Below are positions 1-9,048 of a DNA stretch of 64,000 nucleotides, one piece after another. The position numbers and the translations under genes are program-made. Every line of letters begins with the position of its first letter. Position 1 is the first letter of the stretch. Source of the stretch: Deinococcus roseus (GTDB lineage Bacteria; Deinococcota; Deinococci; Deinococcales; Deinococcaceae); assembly GCF_014646895.1 (NCBI RefSeq), contig NZ_BMOD01000005.1, positions 1 through 64,000 of the forward strand, written 5' to 3'. The notes below the pieces were generated by a model. That model had not been told where the DNA came from. It was given only the letters and a program-made list of their open reading frames with translations, and ran no database searches.

Positions 1-106
1 CGGTGAAGGCGCGTTCAATCAGGGTGTCTTTTTCGCGGTTGGACAGCAACCCTGCTGGGGTGCGTGAAACGGTACTGAGGATGTTGGGAGGCACAATGGC
101 AGCCAT
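1..106 (-). CDS. N-terminal fragment of an unrecognised protein
   Basis: Only the first 35 codons lie inside the window; the gene continues past the left edge. The reading starts at an ATG at 106 and gives MAAIVPPNILSTVSRTPAG and onward. A GGAG ribosome site about 7 nt upstream supports this start. The fragment has no signal peptide or membrane segment. It is too short to place in a family and I do not recognise it. It points away from the next gene on the right. Confidence 0.55.
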   Translation of the reverse strand, partial: MAAIVPPNILSTVSRTPAGLLSNREKDTLIERAFT

Positions 107-572
107 TTAAAATCTCCATCCGGTGCTTGTGAAACACCCGGTTTAGTGCGATGAGCGGTGGTTGAGAGGGGTGCTAAGTGTTGAGATCAAATGCAGGAGC
201 AAACACATCAGGCGAAGAAAACAGACCTTCTGTGGTTTTTTCAGGATCAACCCTTTCACATCTCGGGCCATACAGATTCCCGCTCCAAGATCTCCTCATG
301 ATAGCCGATTCAGATGAGGAGGAATCTGGAATCGGTTTAGACGTTGCAGAGCAGATGCAAATGTTGAACTTAAATGTCCAACCCATCTGGGTTCTGGCTT
401 GCATTCTGGTGTTTTCCTGCAAGCCTGGATTTGTGTAGATTGCCCTCAGGTTCAGGTGTGGAAGGTTTTATGATGGGTTTCAGCACAGGGTTTCAGTAAA
501 CAAAGCCTGCGTTCAGGAAAATGCATCTTCCCGCAGGCAGAGATCCTCCTGCTGCCATGCCAAGGAGCACAC
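107..572. other. intergenic region, no convincing gene; one hairpin
   Basis: Between two divergently read genes. Two overlapping open frames of about 85 codons, one per strand, have no ribosome site and unnatural composition, so I do not call them. An imperfect hairpin lies at 305-335: CCGATTCAGAT and ATCTGGAATCGG around an 8-nt loop, with one bulged G and no following T-run. No clear -35/-10 pair was seen for the gene at 573. Confidence 0.5.
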
Positions 573-1520
573 ATGAACTGGGGAATCCTCGGAGCCGCCA
601 ACATCGCCCAAAAAGCCCTGATTCCTGCCATCCGTGAGGCAGGCAGCACTGTTTTTGCCGTGGCTGCCCGTGACCTGCAACGGGCCAGAGATTACGCTTC
701 CCACAACCAGATTGAACATGCCCTCAGTTACGACGAACTGCTGGCCCACCCGGACATCGACATCATCTACAACCCACTCCCCAACTCCGGCCACCTGCCC
801 CTGACCGTCAAAGCCCTGGAAGCAGGCAAACACGTGCTGTGTGAAAAACCCCTCACCCTCAATGCCGCAGAAGTCCAGACCATGATGGCTGCCCAGCAAG
901 TTTCTGGCAAGGTGGTGATGGAGGCCTTCTTCTACCGTTTCCACCCCCAGATCCAGCGCCTGCTGGAGATCGTGCGTTCCGGTCAACTGGGAGAACTGCG
1001 CACCATGCGTTCGGCCTTCACTTTCACCCTCGGGAACCCGGATGACATCCGCTGGGATCCCAGACTGGGCGGAGGGGCCTTTTACGATGTGGGCTGTTAC
1101 TGCGTGGACATCATGCGTCTGGTGGCAGGCAAAGCCCCGGTTGCTGTGCAGGCCGTGGCCCAGTTCACAGAGAGCAGGGTGGACCACACCACCAGTGCCC
1201 TGCTGGACTTTGGGGGCTTTGTGGGCCATCTGGACGCATCATTTGCAGTTCCCTTCGAGCAATTTCTCACTGTGGTGGGTGCCCATGGGGTCGTGCACCT
1301 GAATGCTCCCTTTGTGAGCATGGGACACAACGCCACCCTGACCCTGAATGGCCTCCCAGAAACTTTCGATGAGGTCAACGGCTACACCCAGATGGTGCAG
1401 CACTTCGAGCGTGCCGCCAGGGGAGAAGAAACCGTGCAGTACCCCTTGCACCTGGATTCTCTGGATCAGGCCCGGATTCTGGATCAGGTGTTGAAGCAGG
1501 TGGGCTACCCTGGTTTTTGA
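573..1520 (+). CDS. Gfo/Idh/MocA family NAD(P)-dependent oxidoreductase
   Basis: A 315-residue soluble dehydrogenase. The N-terminal Rossmann fold opens with WGILGAANIAQ, and the family motif CEKPLT (about residues 90-95) carries the lysine that usually contacts substrate. The rest resembles the alpha/beta C-terminal domain, with a family-like YDVGCYCVDIMR stretch. Length is normal for the family. Such enzymes oxidise or reduce sugars, inositols or similar polyols, but the substrate cannot be read from sequence. AAGGAG about 7 nt upstream fixes the ATG start. It is a single-gene unit, convergent with the large GGDEF gene, with a shared hairpin terminator between. Confidence 0.88.
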   Translation: MNWGILGAANIAQKALIPAIREAGSTVFAVAARDLQRARDYASHNQIEHALSYDELLAHPDIDIIYNPLPNSGHLPLTVKALEAGKHVLCEKPLTLNAAEVQTMMAAQQVSGKVVMEAFFYRFHPQIQRLLEIVRSGQLGELRTMRSAFTFTLGNPDDIRWDPRLGGGAFYDVGCYCVDIMRLVAGKAPVAVQAVAQFTESRVDHTTSALLDFGGFVGHLDASFAVPFEQFLTVVGAHGVVHLNAPFVSMGHNATLTLNGLPETFDEVNGYTQMVQHFERAARGEETVQYPLHLDSLDQARILDQVLKQVGYPGF

Positions 1521-1552
1521 GCTTTTTGAGGAACATGAATTTTCCAAGAATG

Positions 1553-1577
1553 AACCCCCTGCCGCATGCAGGGGGTT
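1553..1577. terminator. hairpin terminator between convergent genes
   Basis: Perfect 10-bp arms AACCCCCTGC and GCAGGGGGTT around a 5-nt loop, between the oxidoreductase (+) and the GGDEF gene (-). T-runs on both sides are weak. Confidence 0.6.
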
Positions 1578-1598
1578 CTGGTTTGTTTCTGGTTTCGG

Positions 1599-4500
1599 TC
1601 ATTGTGATTGCTGCAGTTTCTGCAATTCCAATTCCAGCTGTTGCAGCAATTCGGTTTTGCTGAAAGTTGCCCCCTTTTGCCAGTGCTGCCCGAATTCTGC
1701 TGGAGAAAGCTGGGCTTGCAGTTCAAGCTGGAGGGGGTCCAGCACAAAAGCCTCCTGTGGGGTGGACTGGATGTCATATTCCTTTTTGAGGTGAGAAAGT
1801 GCGCCCAGATAAGCCACAGCTTTTTGCGGGTTGCCCTTCAGAAGCTGCAGGTGAACCATGGGAATGAGCATTTCCAGGACGCGCACCGGATCATGCAGGG
1901 CTTTCACAATGCGCAGGGTGGAAAGCAGCAGGGGTACAGCGTCTTCAAGGCTGCCCTGCAACAGGTGAAGCAGGCTGAGGGTCACAGGAATGCGGGTCAA
2001 CCGAAAACCTGAGGTGTTGCAGGTCTCGAGGGCTTCTTCCAGGTCTTCACGGGCCTGCTCAAAGTGCCCCAGGTGCAGATGGGACTCTCCAGACCATCCC
2101 AGGGCCATGGCGTACACAAAACCACTGGTGTCTTTCTTGTCCCGCTGCTGCCTGATCCAGGGTGAGGTCAGGTGCAACACCTGGGTGAACTTGGCCTGTC
2201 TCACCAGCACATCTGCCAGATGGATGGTGGCGATGCTTTCCCCCCAGTGTTGTTTGAGCTGGCGAAACAGCTGGCTGCACAGCGTGAAGCTTTCCTCGGC
2301 AGCCTCCAGTTGCCCGGTGATCTGCTGGCAGCGCCCCAGGTGGTCTGTGACCCAGGCATATTCCTCCAGGTCACCCAGTTCCTGCATGATCTGGCGGCTT
2401 TCCTCGAAGTGGTGCATGGCCTCTGGATACTGACCATGGTTCATCATCACCTCTCCGGTGCCCTGCAAGGCCAATCCTATGCCCCGACGGTCTCCCACTT
2501 CACGGAATCCTGCCAGAGAAGCATAGAAAAGCTCTGCAGATTCGGCATGGTCGGCCTGGTCGTTGGCCAGCCAGCCTCCAGCCATTTGCAGGCGGGCTTC
2601 GAGTTCCCGCAGCACTTTGCGCTCCTCCAGGTTTTTGCTGCTGAGCAGGGCCATTTTGCTGCGCAACAGCACCTGCCTGATCCAGTTGCGGCCTTCCTGG
2701 TGGTGGGTTTTGAACTGCCAGAATTTCCAGATGCTGTTGCAGAGCTGCATGGCCCACAGCACCTCATGGTGCTCCAGCATGTAGGTCAGGGCTTCCCGCA
2801 GGTTTCCATGGTTGATTTGCAGGCGCTCCAGCCAGTCGTCCTGACCATCGCCCACCAGGTACCCTTCGGCCTGCTGTCCCAGGTTCAGGAAGTGTTGTGC
2901 ATGGGCGTGTTGCACCTGGGCCTGCTCCTGTGAGGCCTGCAGCTTTTCCTGTGCAAATTCCCGGATGGTCTGCAGCATGCTGAAGCGTTTCTGGTTGCGC
3001 TGAAACTGAATCAGGCTTTTGGCGGCCAGTTTCATCAGGGTGCTTTGCAGGGAAACAGCGCTGGTGAACAGGGTGGACATTTCGGAGCAGACGGCCTGTG
3101 CCGCCTCGAAAGACCAGCCTCCCAGAAAAACCCCCATGCGGGCAAACACCCACTGCTCTTGTGGGTTCAGCAGGTGGTGGCTCCAGCTGATGGTGTTGCG
3201 CAGGGTTTTCTGGCGTTCGGCCAGGTTGCGGGGGCCTTCGGTCAGAACGTCCAGCCTTTTCTGCCCCAGGTCATGGGCCAGTTCTTCAGGAGAGAACAGA
3301 TCCAGAGAGGCCGCTGCCAGTTCCAGGGCCAGAGGCAGGCCGTCCAGTTGCTGACAGATCTGCTGGATGGATTTCAGCTGTGCCCTGGAAAGCTCCAGTC
3401 CTGGGAGCACAGCCCTGGCCCGGTCAATGAACAGGCTCATGGCGCTGTACTGGTAGGCTTCTTCCTCGCTGGTGATGTCCCGGTCGGCAGGCATGCCCAG
3501 CGGAGGCACCACAAAAACCTGCTCTCCTGAAATGTTGAGTTTTTCACGGCTGGTCACCAGCATCTGCAAACCAGGGGCAGCAGCCAGCAACCCATCCAGC
3601 AGGGGTGCAGCTTCAATCACCTGTTCGAAATTGTCCAGCACCAGCAGTCTGGACTGTTTTTTCAGGTGGTCTTTGAGGTCTTCAATCAGGGGGCGGCGGC
3701 CTTCTTTGATCCCCAGCACCCTTGCGATGCTGGGCACCACCAGTTCAGGGTTCTGGATGCTGTCCAGGCCCACAAACCAAACCCCATCCTGGTAGTGCTC
3801 CTGCCGCAATTCGGCCACCTCGATGCTCAGGCGGGTTTTGCCAATGCCTCCCGGTCCCACCAGGGTGACCAGCCTGCGGTGTTCAAACAGGCTGTTGACC
3901 TCGGCCCATTCTTTTTCCCGGCCAAAGAAGTGGGTGGAGGGGACAGGCAGGGTGGTGGGGGTGGCCTGTTCATGCTGAAAGTTCAGCACTGTGCCCCGAA
4001 ATCCTGCATCCAGCTGCCAGCCCTCCTCCCGACGCAGCAGTTGCTTCTGGTCCAGCAGGGCCTGCAGGATGGTCCTGACCCGGGCAGGCAACCCCTGAGA
4101 GGTTCCAAAAATCCAGTCGATCAATTCTGCAGGGGCTTCCCAGCGCAGGATTTCGCGCATCCACACCTGAATGGCATGCCGGGACAGGGGTGTGAGCACC
4201 ACCTGCACTTCATTGCGGTTGCCTGGCTGCAACACTGGCGGAATGTCCTGCACGCCCTGCGTGTAAATGATGGCCAGAGGAGGACCACTCCAGTCCTGCA
4301 ACAGCCGGGACAGCAGGGCACGGCTGGCCCAGTCCAGCAGGGCCATGTTCTCAATCAGGAGGGCCAGTCCTGCTTTTTGCTGTTCCTGCACAGCCTGGGT
4401 CAATTGTCTGACAATGCCTGTGACCCCAGCCTGAATGGACACCTCCAGACCCTGGGCATGCTGAAAAACCGCGTAAGGGCGGTGCTGCAGGGTGCGGGTG

Positions 4501-5246
4501 GGGGTGAGGGCAAGGTGAAGGTGGTTTCTGGCATGCAAATCCTGCTGGATGCGATTCAGAAAGAAAGTGCGCCCGGAGCCTGTTTCTCCAGTGATGCGCA
4601 GGATGCCAGTTCTGCTGGTTTCCAGCCGGTGCATGAACTGGTGGAACACGCCCAGCTGGTGGTCCCGTTCCAGGGGTCTGGACTGGGCATCGAACTGCAA
4701 AGCGGGTTTTTCGGCCAGGGATTGACTGACAAAGCGGTCCCGGCCCTGGCGTTTGGCCAGATAGTTGCGTTCGTCTGCCACCTGCAGCAGCTCCCGGCCT
4801 CCAGAAGCGTCTTCGGGAAAAACCGCCAGCCCCATGCTGATGGAGATTTTGAGCGGGGGAGACCCTTCCAGCACCTGGGAGCGCACCTGCTGCACCATGC
4901 GCTGGCATACAATTTCTGCCTGGGCACGTCCGGTGGAGGGAAGCAGCACCACAAATTCATCTCCACCGTAACGGAACAGCACATCTGAAGTTCTCAGGCT
5001 GGCCTGCACCACCTGCACCAGATGCACCAGCACTTCATCTCCCCGAGCGTGGCCGTAAGCATCGTTGACACTCTTGAAGTGGTCGATGTCAAACAGACAC
5101 ACGGTCAGCTGACCCTGTTCCCGCTGGGATCGGGCCACTTCTTCACTCAGCCGTGAGTCCAGCAGACCACGGGTGTAGGCTCCCGTCAGGGGATCCCGGA
5201 TGTAATGTTCTTCTGGTTTCATTTGCCCGTGGGCAGGGTGGTTCAT
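1599..5246 (-). CDS. GGDEF diguanylate cyclase fused to two ATPase domains and TPR repeats
   Basis: A 1215-residue cytoplasmic protein. Residues about 15-172 form a GGDEF domain with an intact GGDEF signature (94-98) and an RTSD inhibitory site exactly five residues before it, so it looks able to make cyclic di-GMP and be product-inhibited. Residues about 190-420 form a first ATPase-like domain whose Walker A reads GETGSGRT (220-227), with Arg replacing the usual Lys. Residues about 440-770 form a second, intact NTPase of the NB-ARC/LuxR-AfsR type, with GPGGIGKT (464-471) and Walker B LLVLDN (534-539). The remainder is helical TPR-like repeat. There is no membrane segment or DNA-binding domain. 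Fused ATPase-TPR regions usually act as ligand-sensing switches, so I infer regulated c-di-GMP synthesis. Confidence 0.82.
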   Translation of the reverse strand: MNHPAHGQMKPEEHYIRDPLTGAYTRGLLDSRLSEEVARSQREQGQLTVCLFDIDHFKSVNDAYGHARGDEVLVHLVQVVQASLRTSDVLFRYGGDEFVVLLPSTGRAQAEIVCQRMVQQVRSQVLEGSPPLKISISMGLAVFPEDASGGRELLQVADERNYLAKRQGRDRFVSQSLAEKPALQFDAQSRPLERDHQLGVFHQFMHRLETSRTGILRITGETGSGRTFFLNRIQQDLHARNHLHLALTPTRTLQHRPYAVFQHAQGLEVSIQAGVTGIVRQLTQAVQEQQKAGLALLIENMALLDWASRALLSRLLQDWSGPPLAIIYTQGVQDIPPVLQPGNRNEVQVVLTPLSRHAIQVWMREILRWEAPAELIDWIFGTSQGLPARVRTILQALLDQKQLLRREEGWQLDAGFRGTVLNFQHEQATPTTLPVPSTHFFGREKEWAEVNSLFEHRRLVTLVGPGGIGKTRLSIEVAELRQEHYQDGVWFVGLDSIQNPELVVPSIARVLGIKEGRRPLIEDLKDHLKKQSRLLVLDNFEQVIEAAPLLDGLLAAAPGLQMLVTSREKLNISGEQVFVVPPLGMPADRDITSEEEAYQYSAMSLFIDRARAVLPGLELSRAQLKSIQQICQQLDGLPLALELAAASLDLFSPEELAHDLGQKRLDVLTEGPRNLAERQKTLRNTISWSHHLLNPQEQWVFARMGVFLGGWSFEAAQAVCSEMSTLFTSAVSLQSTLMKLAAKSLIQFQRNQKRFSMLQTIREFAQEKLQASQEQAQVQHAHAQHFLNLGQQAEGYLVGDGQDDWLERLQINHGNLREALTYMLEHHEVLWAMQLCNSIWKFWQFKTHHQEGRNWIRQVLLRSKMALLSSKNLEERKVLRELEARLQMAGGWLANDQADHAESAELFYASLAGFREVGDRRGIGLALQGTGEVMMNHGQYPEAMHHFEESRQIMQELGDLEEYAWVTDHLGRCQQITGQLEAAEESFTLCSQLFRQLKQHWGESIATIHLADVLVRQAKFTQVLHLTSPWIRQQRDKKDTSGFVYAMALGWSGESHLHLGHFEQAREDLEEALETCNTSGFRLTRIPVTLSLLHLLQGSLEDAVPLLLSTLRIVKALHDPVRVLEMLIPMVHLQLLKGNPQKAVAYLGALSHLKKEYDIQSTPQEAFVLDPLQLELQAQLSPAEFGQHWQKGATFSKTELLQQLELELQKLQQSQ

Positions 5247-5508
5247 CTGTTGCTCCTCAGCGGAATGGGAAATCCGGTGGCCGGTGGTGCCTGAATGCCT
5301 TTTGGAGAGGACGCAGCCAGCGGAAGCAATGCTGTTGGGTTCTGGTGGATGTGCAGACGAAGCCCGGAGAAACGTCCATGTTTGATGTGCTCTGGGGAGG
5401 ATTGCTTGATCTGTTGCCAGTCTAACAGCCCTGACCTGTCAGCTTTCTTTCCATCCTGTTGGGTTTTCCGAATGCGCAAAACCTTCATTCTGAACAGTAA
5501 AAACAGTT

Positions 5509-5529
5509 CCCCCTCCAATCTGGAGGGGG
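5509..5529 (-). terminator. possible rho-independent terminator, minus strand
   Basis: CCCCCTCCA and TGGAGGGGG are perfect 9-bp arms around a 3-nt loop. Read on the minus strand, a TTTTT stretch follows after about 6 nt. No gene to its right on that strand would need it, so it may end an unseen small transcript or protect the GGDEF gene from read-through. Confidence 0.4.
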
Positions 5530-6169
5530 CGAAGGAGGAAAGGGATCCAGCAAACCACTCAGAAAACCCTGTTGCCACCCAGGGCGCTTCTGACCTGAAA
5601 GAGAATGCGGTGCAGTGGGCACCAGAGTTGATGCTGCTGTAAAAGCAGTCGGGATCAAAAAAGCACATACAGGGCATCCCGAAAGCCAGAGCCAGGCATA
5701 AGAGGCAGGACGACGGTGAGGAAAACAGCAAGGTTCTTCCCTTGCGTTCCAGACTCTGGCTTCGGGTGCAATCAGTATGCATGGTTACCGAAGTGCTGTC
5801 AATTGGTTCATTGAAGCAGTTCAAAAATCAAAACCACTTCGTTCTGAATGGAGTTTTCTTCAAAATCTCTTGTGCTTGAAGTTCGGTGAGGGGTTGGGCG
5901 GAATTTTACCCGGAAGCAGGAGCGCTTTCGGCTGGACGGGAAGAAGTTCTGGATTAAATTGTGTGCTGAGAATGAAAAATTGAAGTTTTTCGGTGGTGTT
6001 GTGTCACCGTATGCGCTATCGGAAAGTCCAACTGCCTGAACCCGGTGCATTTTTCCTGGAAAATCTTGAATGTTTATGCGAAAAATCGGAGACTTTGTTT
6101 GGTGGCAGATCAATCGAAGTGCTGTATAAATGAATCCCAGAGCAAAATTGAACTGGTTTAATAAAACTG

Positions 6170-6198
6170 TTGACAAAACCCGGATGCTGAAACATACT
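6170..6198 (+). promoter_or_regulatory. promoter of the LacI-family gene
   Basis: Consensus -35 TTGACA (6170-6175), a 17-nt spacer and -10 CATACT (6193-6198, 4 of 6 matches). The expected transcript start leaves a leader of about 50 nt. An imperfect ATACG...CGTAT repeat lies downstream of the start and could be an autoregulatory site, but this is weak. Confidence 0.65.
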
Positions 6199-6256
6199 GA
6201 GAACCACCTAGAGCCATACGTTCAGCAGCCGTATTTTCATCGGGTAGAGTATACCT

Positions 6257-7252
6257 ATGTCTAGGCCCACCATTTACGACGTGGCTCAAAAAGCTGGAGT
6301 CAGCGTCGCAACCGTCTCCAACGTCATCAACACACCAGCGAAAGTCAAGCCTGCTACCTTGCAGAAGGTCATGAAAGCCATAGACGATCTGAAGTTTGTT
6401 CCCAAACTGGAAGCCGTGACCTACAGCCGCAAAGGCTATGGATCCATTGGCGTGGTGGCCACCTTCACGGCGTATGCCTCTTTCAACATGAGGCTGGCCG
6501 GGGTGCTGGATGCCCTCAGAAACCAGCCTTACAAGGTGGTGGTCTACGACCAGACTTCGCCACAGCGGGAAGGGGATTACCTCGCCAAACTTCCCATCAC
6601 CGGGCACCTCGATGGTGTGATCGTGATGTCCCTGCCCCTGGGAGACCAGGTGGTCAGACGCCTGCAAGACCGCAAACTGGAAACCGTGCTCGTGGAATGC
6701 GATGCCCAGGATTTCAGCAGTGTGGAGATCGACAACGTCAAAGGAGGAAGACTTGCTGCAGAACACCTGCTGTCCAGAGGCTACAAAAGGCCCGCTTTTC
6801 TGGGAGAACAGCAATTTGCCCACTCCACAGTGGTGCTCTCTGGAGGCAGGCTCACCGGCTTCAAAAAAGCCCTGGAAGATGCCGGAATCGGACTTCCTGA
6901 CCGCTACATCTCGCTGGGCACCTACGGGGTGGAAGAAGCCCAGAAGCAGGCCACCGAACTCCTCAGCCTGAAAGATCCACCAGATGCCATCTTTGCCTAC
7001 AGCGATCTGCAGGCCGCCGGGGTGCTCAAAGCTGCCCGCGCACTGAACCTGAAAGTGCCAGACGACATCGCCGTGATCGGTTTCGATGACATGGATTTCG
7101 CAGATTTTCTGGGACTCACCACCGTGCATCAACCGCTCATCGAATCTGGAAAAGTGGCAGCCCGCTTGCTGCTGGACCGCCTGGCCAACCCCAGTGCTTC
7201 TGCCCAGCAGGTGATCTTGCCTGTGCGGGTGATCCAGCGCCAGACCACCTGA
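6257..7252 (+). CDS. LacI/GalR-family transcriptional regulator
   Basis: A 331-residue repressor-type regulator. The N-terminal helix-turn-helix reads TIYDVAQKAGVSVATVSNVIN (residues about 4-25), with the typical hinge helix after it. Residues about 60-331 are a periplasmic-binding-protein-like sugar sensor ending in the usual dimer segments, including VPDDIAVIGFDDMDFADF. It lies just upstream of, and in the same direction as, the sugar importer at 7614-10910, so it most likely controls that operon in response to the imported sugar. I could not find a convincing LacI-type CG-centred operator in the 361 nt before the importer. The start follows a weak ribosome site. Confidence 0.92.
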   Translation: MSRPTIYDVAQKAGVSVATVSNVINTPAKVKPATLQKVMKAIDDLKFVPKLEAVTYSRKGYGSIGVVATFTAYASFNMRLAGVLDALRNQPYKVVVYDQTSPQREGDYLAKLPITGHLDGVIVMSLPLGDQVVRRLQDRKLETVLVECDAQDFSSVEIDNVKGGRLAAEHLLSRGYKRPAFLGEQQFAHSTVVLSGGRLTGFKKALEDAGIGLPDRYISLGTYGVEEAQKQATELLSLKDPPDAIFAYSDLQAAGVLKAARALNLKVPDDIAVIGFDDMDFADFLGLTTVHQPLIESGKVAARLLLDRLANPSASAQQVILPVRVIQRQTT

Positions 7253-7613
7253 CCTGCTGATTGAACCTGCAGTTCTGTTGCCTCAAAACCTGACTCCAGC
7301 ACCTCAAATGCTGCGGGTGTCCTCAATCCTTGCTTTCTGCATGTTGTCCTGATGCTTCCCTGATCCCCTTTTCCCCTGAAATTCAATGTTCTGAAGGAGG
7401 CTGTCTTGCCACCCTGATCCACCTTGCGGGCTGAACCCCACCAGGTTGCCCCGTCGTTTGTTGTTCTGGCTTTTCCCTGATCTCACCAGCAAACCTGCAG
7501 ATTCACAGTTCATGTTTTGAACCGTGGACGTGCTGGCTTTGTGCTGCCTGAGGTCTGGTTTTGCACTCGAAGCCTTTGTTTCTGAAGTCTCTGTCTCTGA
7601 AGGAGGAAAGAAC
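7253..7613. other. intergenic leader before the sugar importer
   Basis: 361 nt between the regulator and the binding protein. There is no gene, no clear hairpin terminator and no recognisable LacI operator. The sequence is rich in short C/T-rich words; CTGAAGGAGG occurs at about 7391 and again as the ribosome site of the next gene. Confidence 0.45.
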
Positions 7614-8969
7614 ATGCGTTCATCTGTCATGCGTTCATCTGTTCAGCACATCCACAAGGCCCTTTTGCTGGGGGCCTGCAGCACTTTTTTCCTGGCACAC
7701 TCTGCATTTGCTGCCACTGCAGACCTGGAGAAGAAAGCTTTCAATTACGCCAGTTCGCTGGTCAAAGGCCAGAAGCCCGGAGGTAAAGTTTCTGTTTTTG
7801 CTGTCTGGTCCGGTGTGGAGCAAGAAAACTTTTTGCGGGCCATCAAACCCTTCACGGATGCCACAGGCATTCAGGTGGAATACGAGGCCACCCGTGACAT
7901 CAACGCTGTGCTGACCACCCGTGTGCAGGGGGGAAATGCTCCTGACATCGCTGTGGTGCCTTCCATCAGCCTGCTGCAGGAATGGGCAGAAGGTGGAAAG
8001 CTCACGGATCTGGATGGCATTGTGGGCACTTCAGTGCTGGAAAAGAACTTCGGACCAGGGTTCCTGGATCTCGGCGGTTACAAGGGCAAGACCTACGGGC
8101 TTTTCATCAATGCCGATGTGAAAGGCCTGGTCTGGTACAACACCAAAACCTACAAAGGCCCCAAAAACCCCAAAAACTGGGATGAACTGGCTGCCTGGGC
8201 CAGCAAGACTGCCGCTGCAGGCACCACACCCTGGTGCGTGGGTGTGGAGAGCGGAGCTGCTTCAGGCTGGGCCGGAACCGACTGGGTGGAGAACATCCTG
8301 CTCAGGCAGAGTGGTCCCAGAGTCTACGACCAGTGGTATCAGGGCAAACTCCCCTGGACCTCCAACGAAGTCAAATCTGCCTTCCAGGCTTTTGGCAAGG
8401 TCGCCACGGATCCCAAAATGGTTTACGGTGGCCCCACCACCGTGCTGACCACCAACTTCAGCGATGCCGCCACCCCCATGTTCGGCAACCCGCCCAAATG
8501 CTTCCTGCACCATCAGGCCTCCTTCATCCCCTCCTTCTTAGAGAAGAACACCCCCGGACTGCAGGCCATCACTGGCTACAATTTCTTCGGTTTCCCCAAC
8601 ATCAACCCACAGTACGCTGGCACCATTGAGATCAACGGAGACATGGTGGGCCTGTTCAAGAAAACCCCCCAGAGTGCCCTGCTGATGAAATACCTCGCCA
8701 GCACCGAAGCGCAATCCATCTGGCCCAGCCTGGGAGGCAAACTCTCGCCCAACAAGCGCGTGGCCCTCAGTGTGCTCCCCAACAAAATGGCTGCAGGTTT
8801 CCAGAAGACCCTCAATGGGGCCAGATCGGTGCGCTTTGACGCTTCTGACCTGATGCCGGATCGCATCAACAAAGCCTTCTGGAAGGCCATCCTGGATTAC
8901 GTGCAGAACCCCTCCAGACTGGACGCCATCTTGCAGGAACTGGAAAAAACCCGTCAGGAAGTTTACTGA
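7614..8969 (+). CDS. sugar ABC transporter substrate-binding protein (AglE-like)
   Basis: A 451-residue extracellular solute-binding protein of family 1. I chose the ATG at 7614 because AAGGAGGAAAGAAC precedes it; the open frame extends 30 codons further upstream without a ribosome site. The N-terminus is an export signal with a hydrophobic core ending SAFA, giving a mature start near ATADLEKK. An LGAC sequence inside it could act as a lipobox, so secreted versus lipid-anchored is undecided. The segment around CVGVESGAASGWAGTDW resembles alpha-glucoside binding proteins (AglE). It binds sugar outside the membrane and delivers it to the two permeases that follow. No ATPase gene lies in the window; Deinococcus and relatives often share one MsmK/MalK-type ATPase. 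Confidence 0.87.
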   Translation: MRSSVMRSSVQHIHKALLLGACSTFFLAHSAFAATADLEKKAFNYASSLVKGQKPGGKVSVFAVWSGVEQENFLRAIKPFTDATGIQVEYEATRDINAVLTTRVQGGNAPDIAVVPSISLLQEWAEGGKLTDLDGIVGTSVLEKNFGPGFLDLGGYKGKTYGLFINADVKGLVWYNTKTYKGPKNPKNWDELAAWASKTAAAGTTPWCVGVESGAASGWAGTDWVENILLRQSGPRVYDQWYQGKLPWTSNEVKSAFQAFGKVATDPKMVYGGPTTVLTTNFSDAATPMFGNPPKCFLHHQASFIPSFLEKNTPGLQAITGYNFFGFPNINPQYAGTIEINGDMVGLFKKTPQSALLMKYLASTEAQSIWPSLGGKLSPNKRVALSVLPNKMAAGFQKTLNGARSVRFDASDLMPDRINKAFWKAILDYVQNPSRLDAILQELEKTRQEVY

Positions 8970-9048
8970 CCGTTCAGCCTGATGGGCTATGAAACGCAAC
9001 CCGGACTGGATGGCACCTCCATCTGGTCCGGGTGCCCAGGAGAGATCG

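Larger units (their letters stand above)
5247..6256. other. gene-poor kilobase
   Basis: About 1 kb without a convincing gene. Several open frames exist, such as 5243-5824 on the minus strand, but they lack ribosome sites and have Ser/Cys/Phe-rich, non-protein-like translations. Visible elements are a GC-rich hairpin at 5509-5529 and a good promoter at 6170-6198 serving the LacI gene. The part from about 5800 is more AT-rich than its surroundings and may be a decayed gene. Confidence 0.5.

Noticed and set aside
178..438. Overlapping open frames of about 85 codons on both strands in the first intergenic region
   Set aside because: No ribosome site, no recognisable composition, and the strands exclude each other.
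3666..4988. A 440-codon plus-strand frame inside the GGDEF gene
   Set aside because: Antisense shadow; Gln/His/Gly-rich and covering conserved NTPase motifs of the real gene.
5243..5824. A 193-codon minus-strand frame before the GGDEF gene
   Set aside because: Translation is Ser/Cys/Phe/Pro-rich and crosses a GC hairpin; no start signal. Kept as gene-free DNA.
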